DNA of 64,000 nt from Paraburkholderia sabiae (GCF_030412785.1 NZ_CP125298.1:335868-399867); one strand, 5' to 3'. Positions 47,833-57,911 are shown, numbered from the stretch's first letter. Numbers and translations: made by a program. The notes: generated from the letters alone by a model not told the origin.

Positions 47833-48569
47833 GCAGTTGCACGAGCGCGCCCATGCCTTGCGGATGTACGGATTGCTCGCGCACTGGAGCGAGATCGCCG
47901 ACGCGTCATGGGTCGAGCCGTTGCTGCAGTGGGAAGAGCAGGAACGCGCGCGCCGTTCGCTCGAGCGGCGTATCCGCGACGCCCGCCTGGGCAACTTCAA
48001 GCCGCTGGCAGACTTCGACTGGGATGGCCCGAACGGATTGACCGCGGTGCGCTCGAGGAACTGATGGCGCTCGAGTTCGTCAGGGAGAGGTCCAACGTCG
48101 TGCTGATCGGGCCGAACGGCGTGGGTAAATCGACACTCGCACTGAACCTCGCGTACCGGTCGCTCATCCACGGCTACGCGGCGCTCTTTACCACCGCTGG
48201 CCAGATGCTTGGCGAGCTGGCCGCGCTCGACAGTGACTCGGCGCTGCGCCGGCGCCTGCATCGCTACGCTTCGCCCGAAGTGCTCTTGATTGACGAGGTA
48301 GGCTACCTCTCGTACTCGAACCGCCATGCCGACCTGCTGTTCGAACTGGTGAGCCGCAGGTACGGCGCCGCGAGCACGGTGGTTACAACGAACAAACCGT
48401 TCGCAGCATGGCCGGAGGTGTTTCCGAATGCGCCCTGCGTCGTGTCACTGGTCGATCGCCTCGTGCATCGCGCATCGAGGGCGAGTCGTATCGCGTCAAG
48501 GAAGCGCGCGAGCGGGCCGAGCAGCGCGCCAGGAGGCGTAACGCTGCGCGCCCGGAGAAGAAGCCGTGA
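47813..48569 (+). pseudogene. istB: IS21-d IstB ATPase with two frameshifts
   Basis: The start overlaps istA by 20 bp. ERAHALRMYGLLAHWSEIAD leads to a shift near 48030. Walker A (NVVLIGPNGVGKSTLALNLA) and Walker B (PEVLLIDEVGYLSYSNRHAD) are intact in the second frame. After a second shift near 48475 it ends IEGESYRVKEARERAEQRAR. These point changes imply long disuse. Confidence 0.8.
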
Positions 48570-48787
48570 GCCGCCGCACGCACCCGTCTTCGGGCCTGTC
48601 TCGCGGGCTGCACTTCCTGATCGACGCGGACTGGTCGCCCCAGCAGGCGTTCGTCGTGTTCGAGCTGCTCAGCGATCTGCGCGCGCGCATCTGGATGCGT
48701 TACGGCGTCGCGTTACACGAGCTGATCTGCGAGCAGCTTTCAACGCCCACCGGTGCCGACATCGACGACATCGAGGGAGGATTCTGA
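48566..48787 (+). CDS. Small third ORF of IS21-d
   Basis: 73 residues from a GTG overlapping the istB stop: SGLSRGLHFLIDADWSPQQA, FVVFELLSDLRARIWMRYGV. Small ORFs after istB occur in some IS21-like elements, and the overlap supports translational coupling. I do not know a function. Confidence 0.5.
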   Translation: MSRRTHPSSGLSRGLHFLIDADWSPQQAFVVFELLSDLRARIWMRYGVALHELICEQLSTPTGADIDDIEGGF

Positions 48788-49090
48788 TCCTGCTTTACTC
48801 GCCCCGCGGGCGCTCACGTCTGCGAGGCATGGTCGAGTGTTTAGCTCAACCTTGCGCCGCCGTCTGGTGTCGGATCTATGCCGCCGCCAACACTCGGAGG
48901 AGTTTGGGTGCCCGCCCGGGGAAAACGACGCGACAAAGCCGCGGGAACTGCCTCAGTCGGTAAGGCGATAACTACCGTTACCGATGCGCGTACAGCCTAC
49001 GTTCGTCACCTTGACCAAGCCCCAGAGGCGACCTTATTCAAGTCTGGAAGACCGCACGCCGGATGAGGCATACTCCGGACGCTGCCTGCG
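48788..49090. other. IS21-d right flank; contains a short coding-like block
   Basis: No whole gene. One frame reads TDARTAYVRHLDQAPEATLF around 48985-49045. A similar block (GAGTVYVRQLDKAAS) occurs at 58690-58735 after the IS256 fragment. This may be a scrap of a duplicated host gene. Confidence 0.35.
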
Positions 49091-49091
49091 T

Positions 49092-49571
49092 TTAAGTCGG
49101 GAGCATGATTGAATCAGTGTCTGAATCAGTGTCCCCGTACCCATCCAAAAACAGCGTGGCAGCGTCGGCCATGGCTTTATCTTTTTTGCGTAGATCGCGC
49201 TCGAGCACCTTGATGCGGAGCCGAGCAGCGTTTGCCTCACCTCGTTTGACGCGTCCAAAGGCTCGCAGCCCGTCCTGGGCGGCAATGCTCCATAAAGTGA
49301 ACTCCAGAAAAGACACGTTTTTTGACCTCAACCACTCGTTCCTATTCTCTACGTCGCGGGTCTGCATCGTCCGAGACACCGCCTCAAGCATTAGCTGCGG
49401 TGTCCATCCCCGCGCAGCCGCGCTCGTGGCTATCGCTTGCGCGCGCCACATCTCGAGTGTGTGCACTGGCACACCCGTTTCCATTGAAACCGTTTCCAAC
49501 GCTTCATTGTTCGACGTTGCCAACAAGCGGTTTGCGATCTGCTCCTTGAACTGCTGTTTATACCGCGGCAC
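49092..49571 (-). CDS. IS3-like long OrfA transposase subunit, copy 2
   Basis: 160 residues from a GTG. Two helix-turn-helix units are seen: IANRLLATSNNEALETVSME, GVPVHTLEMWRAQA, and later MQTRDVENRNEWLRSKNVSF. A C-terminal coiled coil follows (RIKVLERDLRKKDKAMADAA). It is the only full-length copy of three, and no orfB lies next to it, so the IS is incomplete. The end (GDTDSDTDSI) looks like read-through into flank. Confidence 0.65.
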   Translation of the reverse strand: MPRYKQQFKEQIANRLLATSNNEALETVSMETGVPVHTLEMWRAQAIATSAAARGWTPQLMLEAVSRTMQTRDVENRNEWLRSKNVSFLEFTLWSIAAQDGLRAFGRVKRGEANAARLRIKVLERDLRKKDKAMADAATLFLDGYGDTDSDTDSIMLPT

Positions 49572-49577
49572 CTTTAT

Positions 49578-49760
49578 CTCTCATTGCCCCCACGGTTCAA
49601 ATACTATCGACCACATCCATGCCGCTTTTGGGGGGGCACCCACAGCGATTGTAAGAATGCAGCGCCGGTGATAACCAGATTGCTGTAGATCATGGTGCCC
49701 CATTGTTACGGGACGTGCCCAGAGCACAACGAAATGATCATTGCGGAAGCGAACTGCTGA
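49578..49760. repeat. Conserved flank of the orfA element, copy 2
   Basis: Same blocks as 162-400 (CCCCCACGGTTCAAATACTA, GCGCCGGTGATAACCAGATT). It ends where IS3-c begins near 49765. Confidence 0.55.
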
Positions 49761-49822
49761 GCTTGCCCCGAAAAACCTAATCCCTTGCTGAGAGCAGCTA
49801 AACTCAAGCAAGGAGAAGAACG

Positions 49823-50100
49823 ATGACAAGCAAGGCAAAGCGAGCGCAGTACACGCTCGAGTTCTAACTGAAAGCGGTGCGACTGGTTAAGGCGGGGCAA
49901 AGCATGGCGGCGACACTGGGAGTGGTTGAACAGACGCCGTACAACTGGGTGAGCTGATCGGGAGGGTAAGCTGACAGGAGCCGGCACGAAACCTGTGAGC
50001 TCGGAGCAGATGGAACTGGCGCGGCTGCGTGCCGAAGTGGCTCGCCTGAAGACGGAGCGAGATATTTTAAAAAAGCAGCCGCGTAATTCGCCAAGGAGTC
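49823..50100 (+). pseudogene. IS3-c OrfA, nonsense and frameshift
   Basis: SKAKRAQYTLEF-stop-LKAV then RLVKAGQSMAATLGVVEQTP YNWV is an IS3 OrfA HTH with TAA at 49867. After a shift, SEQMELARLRAEVARLKTER DILKK gives the coiled coil. Upstream GAGAAGAACG could be its ribosome site. Confidence 0.7.
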
Positions 50101-50103
50101 GAT

Positions 50104-50610
50104 GTGAAGTACGCGTTCATCGAGCGCAATCTACACCACTGGCCGGTCTCGGTGCTATGTGAAGTGCTGGAAGTCAGTCCCAGCGGATATCATCAGCGCT
50201 GGCAACGCACCGCGCAGGCCAAGCCGCACCGAGGCCGCGTGACTGACGACGCACTGTTTGTGCACATCAAGACGATTCACACGCAGGTCAGGGACGAATA
50301 CGGCTGGCCGCGCATGTGGAAGGAACCGCTCACGCATGGCGTGCGCGTGGGCAAAGAGCGGGTGCGCAAGCTGATGGCGCAGCATGGCATTCAGGCCCGG
50401 CACAAGCGCAAGTACATCGCGACGACAGACTCGAACCACGATTTGCCGGTGGCCCCCAATCTGCTGAAGCGCAATTTCACTGCAACTGCACCGAACCAGG
50501 TCTGGGCGACCGACATCACGTATCTGGCGACAGCCGAGGGCTGGGTGTACCTCGCGGTCATCATCGACCTGTTTAGCCGGCAGGTGGCGGGCTGTCGATG
50601 CAGCCGCACA
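50104..50610 (+). pseudogene. IS3-c OrfB, truncated
   Basis: The HTH_21 region (SVLCEVLEVSPSGYHQRWQR) and the first part of the catalytic core (PNQVWATDITYLATAEGWVY, LAVIIDLFSRQVAG) are present. A one-base shift leads to the usual SMQPHMK, and then the gene stops at the 58-bp IS21 relic at 50617. The second Asp and the Glu are missing, so it is inactive. Confidence 0.8.
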
Positions 50611-50616
50611 TGAAGG

Positions 50617-50674
50617 TGTTAGCGCCGATGTGAAACTGACCCACCGGCGGGTCCGAATTCGATCGGCGTTGACA
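50617..50674. mobile_element. 58-bp relic made of two IS21-b-type ends
   Basis: It begins TGTTAGCGCCGATGTGAAAC, the IS21-b right end read inward, and finishes GATCGGCGTTGACA, the left end. Only GACCCACCGGCGGGTCCGAA lies between. It interrupts IS3-c orfB. It is a deletion derivative with both tips, comparable to a MITE. Confidence 0.7.
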
Positions 50675-50694
50675 AATTCCGGTACGCGGATAAA

Positions 50695-52014
50695 GCAGAG
50701 CATTTTTTTTTGGTTAGCGATCGCGGCCGCGGCGGCATAACGGAGCCGATCGCGATCAGCCCGCGATCGGTAACTAAAAAACCGTTTGGGGCTAAGCCGC
50801 TCCGCAGGCGGTGACTGCTATGGGCGTTGAATGACCACCGCGGTAATTTCTGATGTCCGGCACGGGCGACCGCAACCGGATTTGCGGCGTTCGGAGGATG
50901 CCCCCGCTTGTTCTGGCGCGCTCGCGGATCGAAGACACGAGTCCGGCCGCGTTTGCCTCTTCGGGAGAGGCAAACGTGTCCGGAAACGGGTGCAGTCGCA
51001 ACTAAAGCGCATGGTCGGGACCTGGTCGGGCTCGTGGGAGGGTGCCGGGCATACCTTCAATGCAAAGCATGTGGCCCTTTCCGCACACGGGGCCGTCCCG
51101 CAGTGATTTGCCGGTGAGCCGCTGGTAACGGTCGCGGTAGTCTTCTCTGATGGTGGGTGATCTGGCGGCGGGAGGCTTGACCCCGAGCAGTTGCCAGCAG
51201 ATGGCCAGGCGCTGCGCCCGGTGGCAGTTGGCGAGCCAGCCGTAGCTGCGGATGCGCTTGAAGCCGTCGGGCAGCACATGCAGCAGGAAGCGGCGGATGA
51301 ACTCGTCGGCCGTGAGCGTCATGGTGCTATGCCGGGCGTCATGGCGGTAGTCCTTCCAGCGGAACAGCACGGCGTGTCCGTCGAAGTTTAGCAACCGGTT
51401 ATTGGAGATGGCGACGCGATGGGTGTACCGGCCCAGGTAGTCGAGCACGTGTTGGGCGCCGCCAAAGGGCGGCTTGGCATAGACGACCCATTCCGACCGG
51501 GGAGCGGGAGCAAGCCAGGTGGCGAACGCACGGGCGTCGCGGAGGTGCTCGAGCTGGCCATGGAACCGCAGCACGCCGGCGTCGAACGCGCGGCGCAACT
51601 GCTCGAGAAACAGTCGGCGAAAGAGTCGTTAGAGCACCCGTACGGGCAGGTAGAAGCCGGGGCGGCAGGCGATCCAGCGCTCGCCGTCCGGCGAGATACC
51701 AACACCGGGCACGACACAATGCACGTGCGGATGGTGCAGCAGGTTCTGCCCCCACGTGTGCAGGATCGGGATAAAGCCGATCTCGGCGCCCAGGTGCTTC
51801 GGATCGGCGGCGATCGTGCGCAGCGTCCCGGCGCTGGCACGAAACAGCATGTCGTAGAGCACCCGTTTGTTCTGGTACGCGAGCGCCGCGATGGGTTCGG
51901 GCAGTGTGAAGACGACATGGAAGTACTCCACCTGTGGAAGGAGCTCCGCGTGCCGGCGTTCAAGCCATTGCGCACGGCCGAGCGACTGGCACTTTGGACA
52001 GTGGCGATTGCGGC
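50695..52014. mobile_element. IS91-3, cut by RIT-5
   Basis: It starts GCAGAGCATTTTTTTT, the same tip as IS91-1, with a terminal palindrome at 50701-50782. The 5' part of the transposase and any recombinase gene are missing because RIT-5 begins at 52015. Confidence 0.7.
51002..52014 (-). pseudogene. IS91-3 HUH transposase, truncated, with a TAA codon
   Basis: CRNRHCPKCQSLGRAQWLER, HHPHVHCVVPGVGISPDGER, in-frame TAA at about 51631 (relatives have Ser), then RLFRRLFLEQLRRA and LDYLGRYTHRVAISNNRLLN. The first 60 residues with the first Cys pair are lost. In the HUH region PGGG has become PGVG. Confidence 0.8.
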
Positions 52015-52040
52015 ATGTAATGGAGCGCACTCCATTACAT
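52015..52040. repeat. Palindrome at the IS91-3/RIT-5 junction
   Basis: ATGTAATGGAG-CGCA-CTCCATTACAT is an 11-bp perfect stem located exactly where the IS91-3 transposase frame ends. Confidence 0.75.
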
Positions 52041-52190
52041 GTCTTACGGGGAGTCCTGGCTAACAGGGAGTCCGAAAGCATGTTCGGAGCCCCAGACCGA
52101 ACAATTCTGTGTTTTTGCTCCCCATTAAAACGCGCCCCTCCGTTGCTATCGTGGTCTGGCTTTCACGGGCAATCATCACAGGAGGACGTG

Positions 52191-53438
52191 ATGCTAGACA
52201 CATACCTGGTAGCACCAAAGACTTTGAGGCGCCTGCGTACGGGACCGGTCGGCGCCTTCATTGACGGCTTTGCTGATGCGCTGGAGCGGGACGGATATTC
52301 AGCGGCCAGCGCCGAGCGGTACATACGTGCCGCCGATCATCTGGGCCGCTGCATGCTGATGAGTGGCAGACCTCTGGCTGAGGTAGGTCCGCAGATGTTG
52401 GAAATCTTCCGTCGACATCTTCCGACGTGCAGTTGTCCAGATGCAAAGGGCGGCAAAGCAAACCACCATGTTTACTTCGGAGCGAAGCGCTTTCGTGAGT
52501 ACCTGATCAGGATCGGTGTCTGTCAGGCAGGGAAACCCGCAACGGCCGAGATTTGCGAACCTAACATCGTCAGCGGTTTCCGGCGGTGGATGCAAAAGCA
52601 CCGGGGCGCAAAGCCGGCGACACTTCGGCTGTACTGTCGCGATGCCACGACAATGCTCGAGTTACTTGGGCACGATGTCGGCGGGTGGGATCCGAAGCGC
52701 GTGCGGACGTTCCTGCTGGACAGTGTTGGCAAGTGCAGTGTCAGTACGGTCGAAAAGCGGGTCACCAGCGCGCGGGCCTTCCGGCGTTATCTGGGTGTTC
52801 ACGGCCTGTGTCGGGCCGGTCTCGACCACGCGGTTCCCGCACTAGCGCATTGGCGCCTGTCGACACTCCCGCAGTGTCTTGCGCCTGACGATGTTGACCG
52901 TCTAATAGCCGCTTGCGATGGCCATTCACTTCGAACACTTCGCGACCGCGCGATCATTCTGTTGCTCGTGCGACTCGGGGTGCGTGCGGGCGACCTCGCA
53001 AACCTTCGAATGAGAGACATTGAGTGGGAAACCGGGACGCTGCGGGTCTCGGGTAAGGGTCGTTATGAAGTTCGACTCCCGCTGCCCCAAGACGCTGGTG
53101 AGGCACTCCTGCGCTATCTCGAATCCCGATCCCGAGTGACAGGAGATGACCGCGTCTTCGTACGCAACATTGCTCCCTTCAAGCCGTCTGTTTCGGGCGA
53201 TGCCATTTCCTCGGTAGTGAAACGCGCGCTCAAGCGGGCCAAGGTGAGTTCACCCGCCAGGGGCGCACATCTGCTGCGACACACAGCGGCGACCGAGATG
53301 TTGCGTCACGGTCTTCCCCTCGAGCAGATCGGCATGATTCTCAGGCACCGCGGTATCGACAGGACGGCCTATTACGCCAGGATTGACTTTGCACTGCTCA
53401 GGCGAATCGCCCAGCCTTGGCCGGAGGTGATGAAATGA
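52191..53438 (+). CDS. RIT-5 first tyrosine recombinase
   Basis: 415 residues from an ATG with AGGAGG 6 bp before it. An N-terminal extra domain (FADALERDGYSAASAERYIR) and a core-binding domain (KPATLRLYCRDATTMLELLG) precede the catalytic part. Arg is in VRLGVRAGDLANL, Lys in VSGKGRYEVRLPL, HxxR in GAHLLRHTAATEMLRHG, and RHRGIDRTAYYARID has the Tyr. The frame is intact. A long in-frame extension upstream crosses the IS91-3 remnant and is not real. Confidence 0.88.
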   Translation: MLDTYLVAPKTLRRLRTGPVGAFIDGFADALERDGYSAASAERYIRAADHLGRCMLMSGRPLAEVGPQMLEIFRRHLPTCSCPDAKGGKANHHVYFGAKRFREYLIRIGVCQAGKPATAEICEPNIVSGFRRWMQKHRGAKPATLRLYCRDATTMLELLGHDVGGWDPKRVRTFLLDSVGKCSVSTVEKRVTSARAFRRYLGVHGLCRAGLDHAVPALAHWRLSTLPQCLAPDDVDRLIAACDGHSLRTLRDRAIILLLVRLGVRAGDLANLRMRDIEWETGTLRVSGKGRYEVRLPLPQDAGEALLRYLESRSRVTGDDRVFVRNIAPFKPSVSGDAISSVVKRALKRAKVSSPARGAHLLRHTAATEMLRHGLPLEQIGMILRHRGIDRTAYYARIDFALLRRIAQPWPEVMK

Positions 53439-54236
53439 TGTCCGCCGTGGAGTCCTATCTCGCTGCGTGTCGGGCCGCGGGATTCAAGATGTCGAACGTG
53501 GAATACCTGCTGCGCAGCTTCGCGCGCTTCGCCGTCAATCGTGGTGAAACGCACGTCCGCGCACAGACTGCTATCGACTGGGCAACTGAGGCTGCATCGG
53601 TAGCCTAGCGTGACGCGCGGCTGAAGACCGTATGCAGGTTCGCGCGGTACCTGTTCATAGAGGATCAGAACCATGAGTTGCCGCCGGTGCGGTACTTCGC
53701 CTACCGAAAGACCCGGCGGGCTCCGTACATTTTTACACGGACCGACATTGAACAACTGATCGACGCTGCGCTGAAACTCGAGCCCACCAACGCACTGCGT
53801 CCACAGACATATGCTTCGTTGATCGCTCTGCTGTCCACCACTGGTCTGCGCGTATCGGAAGCCCTGAATCTACGGTCTGCCGACATTACGCCGGAGGGAC
53901 TCGTCATTCGAAAGAGCAAATTCCAGAAGAGTCGTCTGGTTCCTCTCCACGATACAGCGACGGAGGGGCTGCACAAATATCTAACGCTGCGGCGACTGGC
54001 GCATCCGGGCGATGACCATGTGTTCGTTGATGACGACGGTCACCCGCTCAGGTACACGATTGCCTACTGGACGTTCCGGAAGCTGCTGAAGTTGGCTTGC
54101 ATTGGCCCTTCCTCCAACGGCCAGAGCCCGCGTTTGCATGGGCTCAGGCACACGTTCGCCATTCGTGCACTCGAAGCGAGCCCTGAAGGCCGGGACCGCG
54201 TCGGGCAGCACATGCTGGCCCTTGCGACGTACCTAG
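53435..54236 (+). pseudogene. RIT-5 second tyrosine recombinase, amber codon and truncation
   Basis: SAVESYLAACRAAGFKMSNV starts the gene. A TAG at about 53606 interrupts the first domain (ATEAASVA-stop-RDARLKTVCRFARY). The frame then continues through STTGLRVSEALNLRSADITP, RLHGLRHTFAIRALEASPEG and LALATYL, ending before the Tyr. Relatives have Gln at the amber position. Confidence 0.8.
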
Positions 54237-54472
54237 CAGGCTGCTGAAATACACCCGAGCTAAAGCGGCCTCGCTCCAATTACGCGGCTCTCGCCGCAAG
54301 ATTTTCGCATTGTGCGAATTCAACGTCCTGTTAAGCGATTTGAGGTCAATTCATGGCCTCATTTCCGTGTTGACTTTCACGATGAATTGGTAAGGAGCCT
54401 CGCAGCCGGTGGTCGGCGACGCTCCATGCCACCATTGCTGTACTCCCGCAACCGTCCGTCACGGAGGACATC

Positions 54473-55534
54473 ATGAACGCGATTACCCGAGTCGGCATTG
54501 ATCTCGCCAAGAACGTTATGCAGATTCATGCGGTCGACCAGGCCGGTCACGTTGTGCTCCGCAAAACCATTACCCGCGAGAAGTTCCTTAGCTGGTTCGC
54601 GAACCTTCCGCGGTGCCGCGTTGCCATGGAAGCGTGCAGCACCGCCCACTACTGGGCACGCCGGCTGAGCGAACTTGGGCACGAGGTCCGGCTGATACCC
54701 CCGCAATTCGCCGCACCCTACCGCAAGGGCGGCGCCCACGTGAAGAACGACGCGCTCGACGCTGAAGCCGTTTGCGAAGCTGACAGCCGTCCCCAGATGC
54801 GTTTCGTCCCCGTGAAGTCGCCAGCCCAACAGGGCGTGCTAACGCTCCACCGCATGCGCACTGGCTACGTCGAGGAGCGCACTGCGCTGGTCAACCGGCT
54901 GCGCGCACTCCTTGCCGAATTCGGCATTTTCATCCCGCAAGGCATCGACCGGTTGCGCAGGCACTTCGTCGCACAAGTCGAGGACGGCGCCAGCGAGCTT
55001 CCCGGCACGGCGCGTGAAGCGTTAATGCGCGCCTGGACACAGTGGCAGACGCTCGATCAGGAAATCGCCTGGTACGACCGCCAGATCGCTGCCCACGCTT
55101 GTCACGATGGCGCCGCCAAGCGCTGCATGGACATGTGCGGCGTCGGCCCGCTTACCGCATCGGCCGCCGTCGCCACCATCGTCAATGCCAACCAGTTCAA
55201 GAACGGCCGCCAGATGGCGGCCTGGCTTGGTCTCGTGCCCCGCCAGAACAGCAGCGGCGGCAAGCAGCGCCTTGGCCGCATTACCAAACAGGGAAACGAT
55301 TATCTGCGCATGCTGCTGTTTCAGGGCGCGCGCTCTGCGGTCTTCACCGCGCACCGGCGTGACGACCGGGTCTCGCGCTGGATCGTTCAGCTGCAGACCC
55401 GGGTGGGCTATTACCGGACACTGGTCGCTGTAGCTAATAAGAACGCTCGCATCCTCTGGGCCATCCTCGCAAAAGGCGAGAAGTTCAACCCCGCTCACGC
55501 GCCCGCCCGTCCCAATCCCGCGAGCGACGCGTGA
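54473..55534 (+). CDS. IS110-g transposase
   Basis: 353 residues: RVGIDLAKNVMQIHAVDQAG, VAMEACSTAHYWARRLSELG, HVKNDALDAEAVCEADSRPQ, then MCGVGPLTASAAVATIVNAN and PRQNSSGGKQRLGRITKQGN with GARSAVFT near the nucleophile Ser. The frame is intact and the inverted copy at 61455-62516 encodes the same protein. Confidence 0.9.
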   Translation: MNAITRVGIDLAKNVMQIHAVDQAGHVVLRKTITREKFLSWFANLPRCRVAMEACSTAHYWARRLSELGHEVRLIPPQFAAPYRKGGAHVKNDALDAEAVCEADSRPQMRFVPVKSPAQQGVLTLHRMRTGYVEERTALVNRLRALLAEFGIFIPQGIDRLRRHFVAQVEDGASELPGTAREALMRAWTQWQTLDQEIAWYDRQIAAHACHDGAAKRCMDMCGVGPLTASAAVATIVNANQFKNGRQMAAWLGLVPRQNSSGGKQRLGRITKQGNDYLRMLLFQGARSAVFTAHRRDDRVSRWIVQLQTRVGYYRTLVAVANKNARILWAILAKGEKFNPAHAPARPNPASDA

Positions 55535-55841
55535 CCGACGTTCAACCCCACGCAGTACTCGCTTTGCTCATCTTCCTTCAGGACGCAACAGGCAGTGATA
55601 GCGACAGGTCAGACCGGCAGCAGGCGAACTCGGAAGTCCGTCAGGCGCACGTGCCACTTCGTGTCGCCGCACTATGGATGGAGTCCTGCTGCGCGGTTAC
55701 TATCCGGGCTCCGGCGCGCGACGACTGCGCCCAACAAGGCCGTTTATAGGTGTGCAGTCTCTCCCGTCGCTTCACGCACAGATTTCTCAAACGCAGGAAA
55801 CACCACATGATATGTGATCCTTACTTCCCAAGACCAACTTG
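55535..55841 (+). other. IS110-g 3' noncoding region, candidate guide-RNA locus
   Basis: No gene is seen in about 307 bp after the transposase. GTCCGTCAGGCGCAC and GAAGCGACGGGAGAGACTGC-like blocks could pair locally, but I did not fold them. Position fits the guide RNA of IS1111-type elements. The same sequence lies inverted at 61148-61454. Confidence 0.3.
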
Positions 55842-56955
55842 CTAAAAGGCGAGGCTCCTTATAGGACGGACTTGTGCCAAGGATCGCAGGCGCACGAGGT
55901 TATAGGCGACCATGTTTAACACGAACATCTGATCCACCTTCTTCAACCCGCGCACCATCGTCTGGCGCATGCGCCCCACGGTCTTCGCCCAGCCGAAGCC
56001 TTGTTCGATCAGCTTGCGCTTTTGCTGAGAAATGGCGTAGCCCACGCTCGAGGCAATCGTGTCGGCCACCGCCGAACGCCGCCCCGAGGTATTTTGCGCT
56101 ACGTGCGGTGTCACCTTCATTTCGTGGCAGGCCTCGATGAATTCCTGTGCGTCGTAACCCTTGTCCGCACCCAGCGTGATTTCTGCGCTCGCATCCTTTA
56201 CCGCTTGCCGCACGTCGTTGATCATGATCTTGGCCGCTTCACGCTCGGCATGCCCGTCGGCGTGGGTCACACGCGCGTTGATCACCAAGCCGTGCCGGTT
56301 ATCGGTCAACGTATGGCCCATGTACCGCAATTCGCTGGCCGTCTTGCCTTTGCGATAGAGCCGCGCATCGGGATCGGTCCTCGACTGATGCGTCTCGTTG
56401 CTGCGCTTGCTACCTTTGAAGTCGTCTGTGCTGCCGCCGTCGTTGTCCTGATCGTCACCGTCCTTGCGCACGAAGCTCTTGTGTCCCGCCCACGCCTGGA
56501 TCAGCGTGCCGTCGACGCTGAAGTGTTCGCCCGAGAGCAGATCCTTCTTCTCAGCTATGGCCACTACTTCGTTGAAGAATTCGATGATCGCATCGTGCTT
56601 GATCAATCGCTCGCGATTCTTCGTGAAGACCGTGGGCACCCACACCTCGTCATCCATTGCCAGGCCGATAAACCAACGAAAAAGCCGGTTATATTGAACC
56701 TGCTCCATCAGTTGCCGCTCCGAGCGGATGTTGTAGAGAACCTGGATCAGCATGGCTCGCAGCAGCTTCTCTGGCGCGATGCTCGGCCGCCCGTCCTTTA
56801 TGTTCGCTTCGTACATCCCGGCGAACAGTCGATCCATCTTCGCCAGCGCTTCGTTCGCCATCACGTGGATCGATCGCAACGGATGCGACTTCGGGACGAA
56901 GTCGTCCAGCTTTCGCAGGGAAAACAGACTCGGTGAACGTGTCGGCGCCGCGCAT
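55842..56955 (-). pseudogene. IS5-d transposase, early frameshift and replaced C-terminus
   Basis: MRGADTFTE starts the protein, then two bases are missing before SLFSLRKLDDFVPKSHPLRS. DDE residues are in GEHFSVDGTLIQAWAG, LGADKGYDAQEFIEACHEMK and KLIEQGFGWAKTVGRMRQTM. The last codons (SLAF-stop) come from the IS110-g end. The original end, probably QFIVKVNTEMRP, lies beyond IS110-g near 54350-54390. Confidence 0.8.
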
Positions 56956-57684
56956 GATCTCCAGTGGGCAAGTGAGGGTCCTAATATCAACGCATCAGGG
57001 GACTTCCGCGATGACGTCAGCCGCCGGTACTTCAGCAACCTGTTAAACGGACGTTGAATTCGCATTGAATCTGCACGATGCGAAAAATCTTGCGACGCGA
57101 GTCGCGTAATAAGAGCGGGGCCTCTTTAATTCGAGTGTACTTCAGCAGCCTGTTAATGGAGAGTTACAGGAGCGCGAGTTCCCCGGTTCGCGCTCGCTCG
57201 ACACGTCCACTCCCCATAAGGCATGAGTCGTAGGCGATGCGCTGATGGCCACAGGCATCGCACTGCTCGACATGTGCGCCGAGCGTGGCGGTAGGACACA
57301 GCTCGATCGGTGAACGTGTCGGCGCCGCGCATGATCTCCAGTGGGCAAGTGAGGGTCCTAATATCAACGCATCAGGGGACTTCCGCGATGACGTCAGCCG
57401 CCGGTACTTCAGCAACCTGTTAAACGGACGTTGAATTCGCATTGAATCTGCACGATGCGAAAAATCTTGCGACGCGAGTCGCGTAATAAGAGCGGGGCCT
57501 CTTTAATTCGAGTGTACTTCAGCAGCCTGTTAATGGAGAGTTACAGGAGCGCGAGTTCCCCGGTTCGCGCTCGCTCGACACGTCCACTCCCCATAAGGCA
57601 TGAGTCGTAGGCGATGCGCTGATGGCCACAGGCATCGCACTGCTCGACATGTGCGCCGAGCGTGGCGGTAGGACACAGCTCGAT
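56931..57684. repeat. 377-bp direct tandem duplication
   Basis: CGGTGAACGTGTCGGCGCCG begins both copies (56931 and 57308). Each includes the IS5-d start, the GTACTTCAGCAGCCTGTTAA motif and the start of the IS91-4 transposase scrap. The copies look identical, so the duplication is recent. Confidence 0.85.
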
Positions 57685-57792
57685 GGCGCTCATCACACGC
57701 CGCTGGACACGACTGAGCCCGTCGGCATGAGTGTGCCGGTACTGCGGGCCGCAGCGGCGAAAGATGTCCGCCACCTCGAGCGCCGGGCGCAT
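57606..57792 (-). pseudogene. IS91-4 transposase, N-terminal scrap
   Basis: MRPALEVADIFRRCGPQYRH then RVQRRVMSAIELCPTATLGA HVEQCDACGHQRIAYDSC is the start of an IS91-2-like transposase. It is cut at the first zinc Cys pair. A partial second copy lies in the tandem duplication (about 57229-57307). Confidence 0.75.
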
Positions 57793-57800
57793 CGCTGCGC

Positions 57801-57907
57801 TCAGAAGTACTCGGGCGCAGGAGGCGGAGATGGAATGGGATCGGGGTGCGGCACCAGGTCGAAGGGACTGGTGGTGGCGCACACGGTACTGGTCGCGATG
57901 CGCAGGT
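57801..57907 (-). pseudogene. IS91-4 recombinase, C-terminal scrap
   Basis: YLRIATSTVCATTSPFDLVP then HPDPIPSPPPAPEYF matches the end of the IS91-2 accessory recombinase, starting just at the active-site Tyr. It stops at the palindrome at 57912. Confidence 0.75.
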
Positions 57908-57911
57908 AAAT

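Larger units (their letters stand above)
52015..54236. mobile_element. RIT-5, right part missing
   Basis: Two recombinase genes are read rightward with a 4-bp overlap. The second is truncated at 54236 by the inverted repeat that carries IS5-d and IS110-g. The third gene is absent. Confidence 0.65.
54392..55860. mobile_element. IS110-g (IS1111-like) in the 3' end of IS5-d
   Basis: A 12-bp inverted repeat AAGGAGCCTCGC (54392-54403) and GCGAGGCTCCTT (55849-55860) surrounds the transposase. The 3' noncoding region (55535-55848, 314 bp) is long, as in IS1111 relatives. Outside the repeats, IS5-d sequence continues on both sides. Confidence 0.75.
54237..56475 (+). repeat. 2239-bp inverted repeat, left arm
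   Basis: Reverse complement of 60514-62752, with only a few base differences (for example Gly/Ser and Thr/Ala changes in the transposase). It contains the IS5-d 3' part, IS110-g and a flank beginning CAGGCTGCTGAAATACACCC. Confidence 0.85.

Noticed and set aside
51867..52190. Extended N-terminus of the RIT-5 first recombinase
   Set aside because: The extension crosses the IS91-3 transposase remnant and the junction palindrome. The ATG at 52191 has a strong ribosome site.
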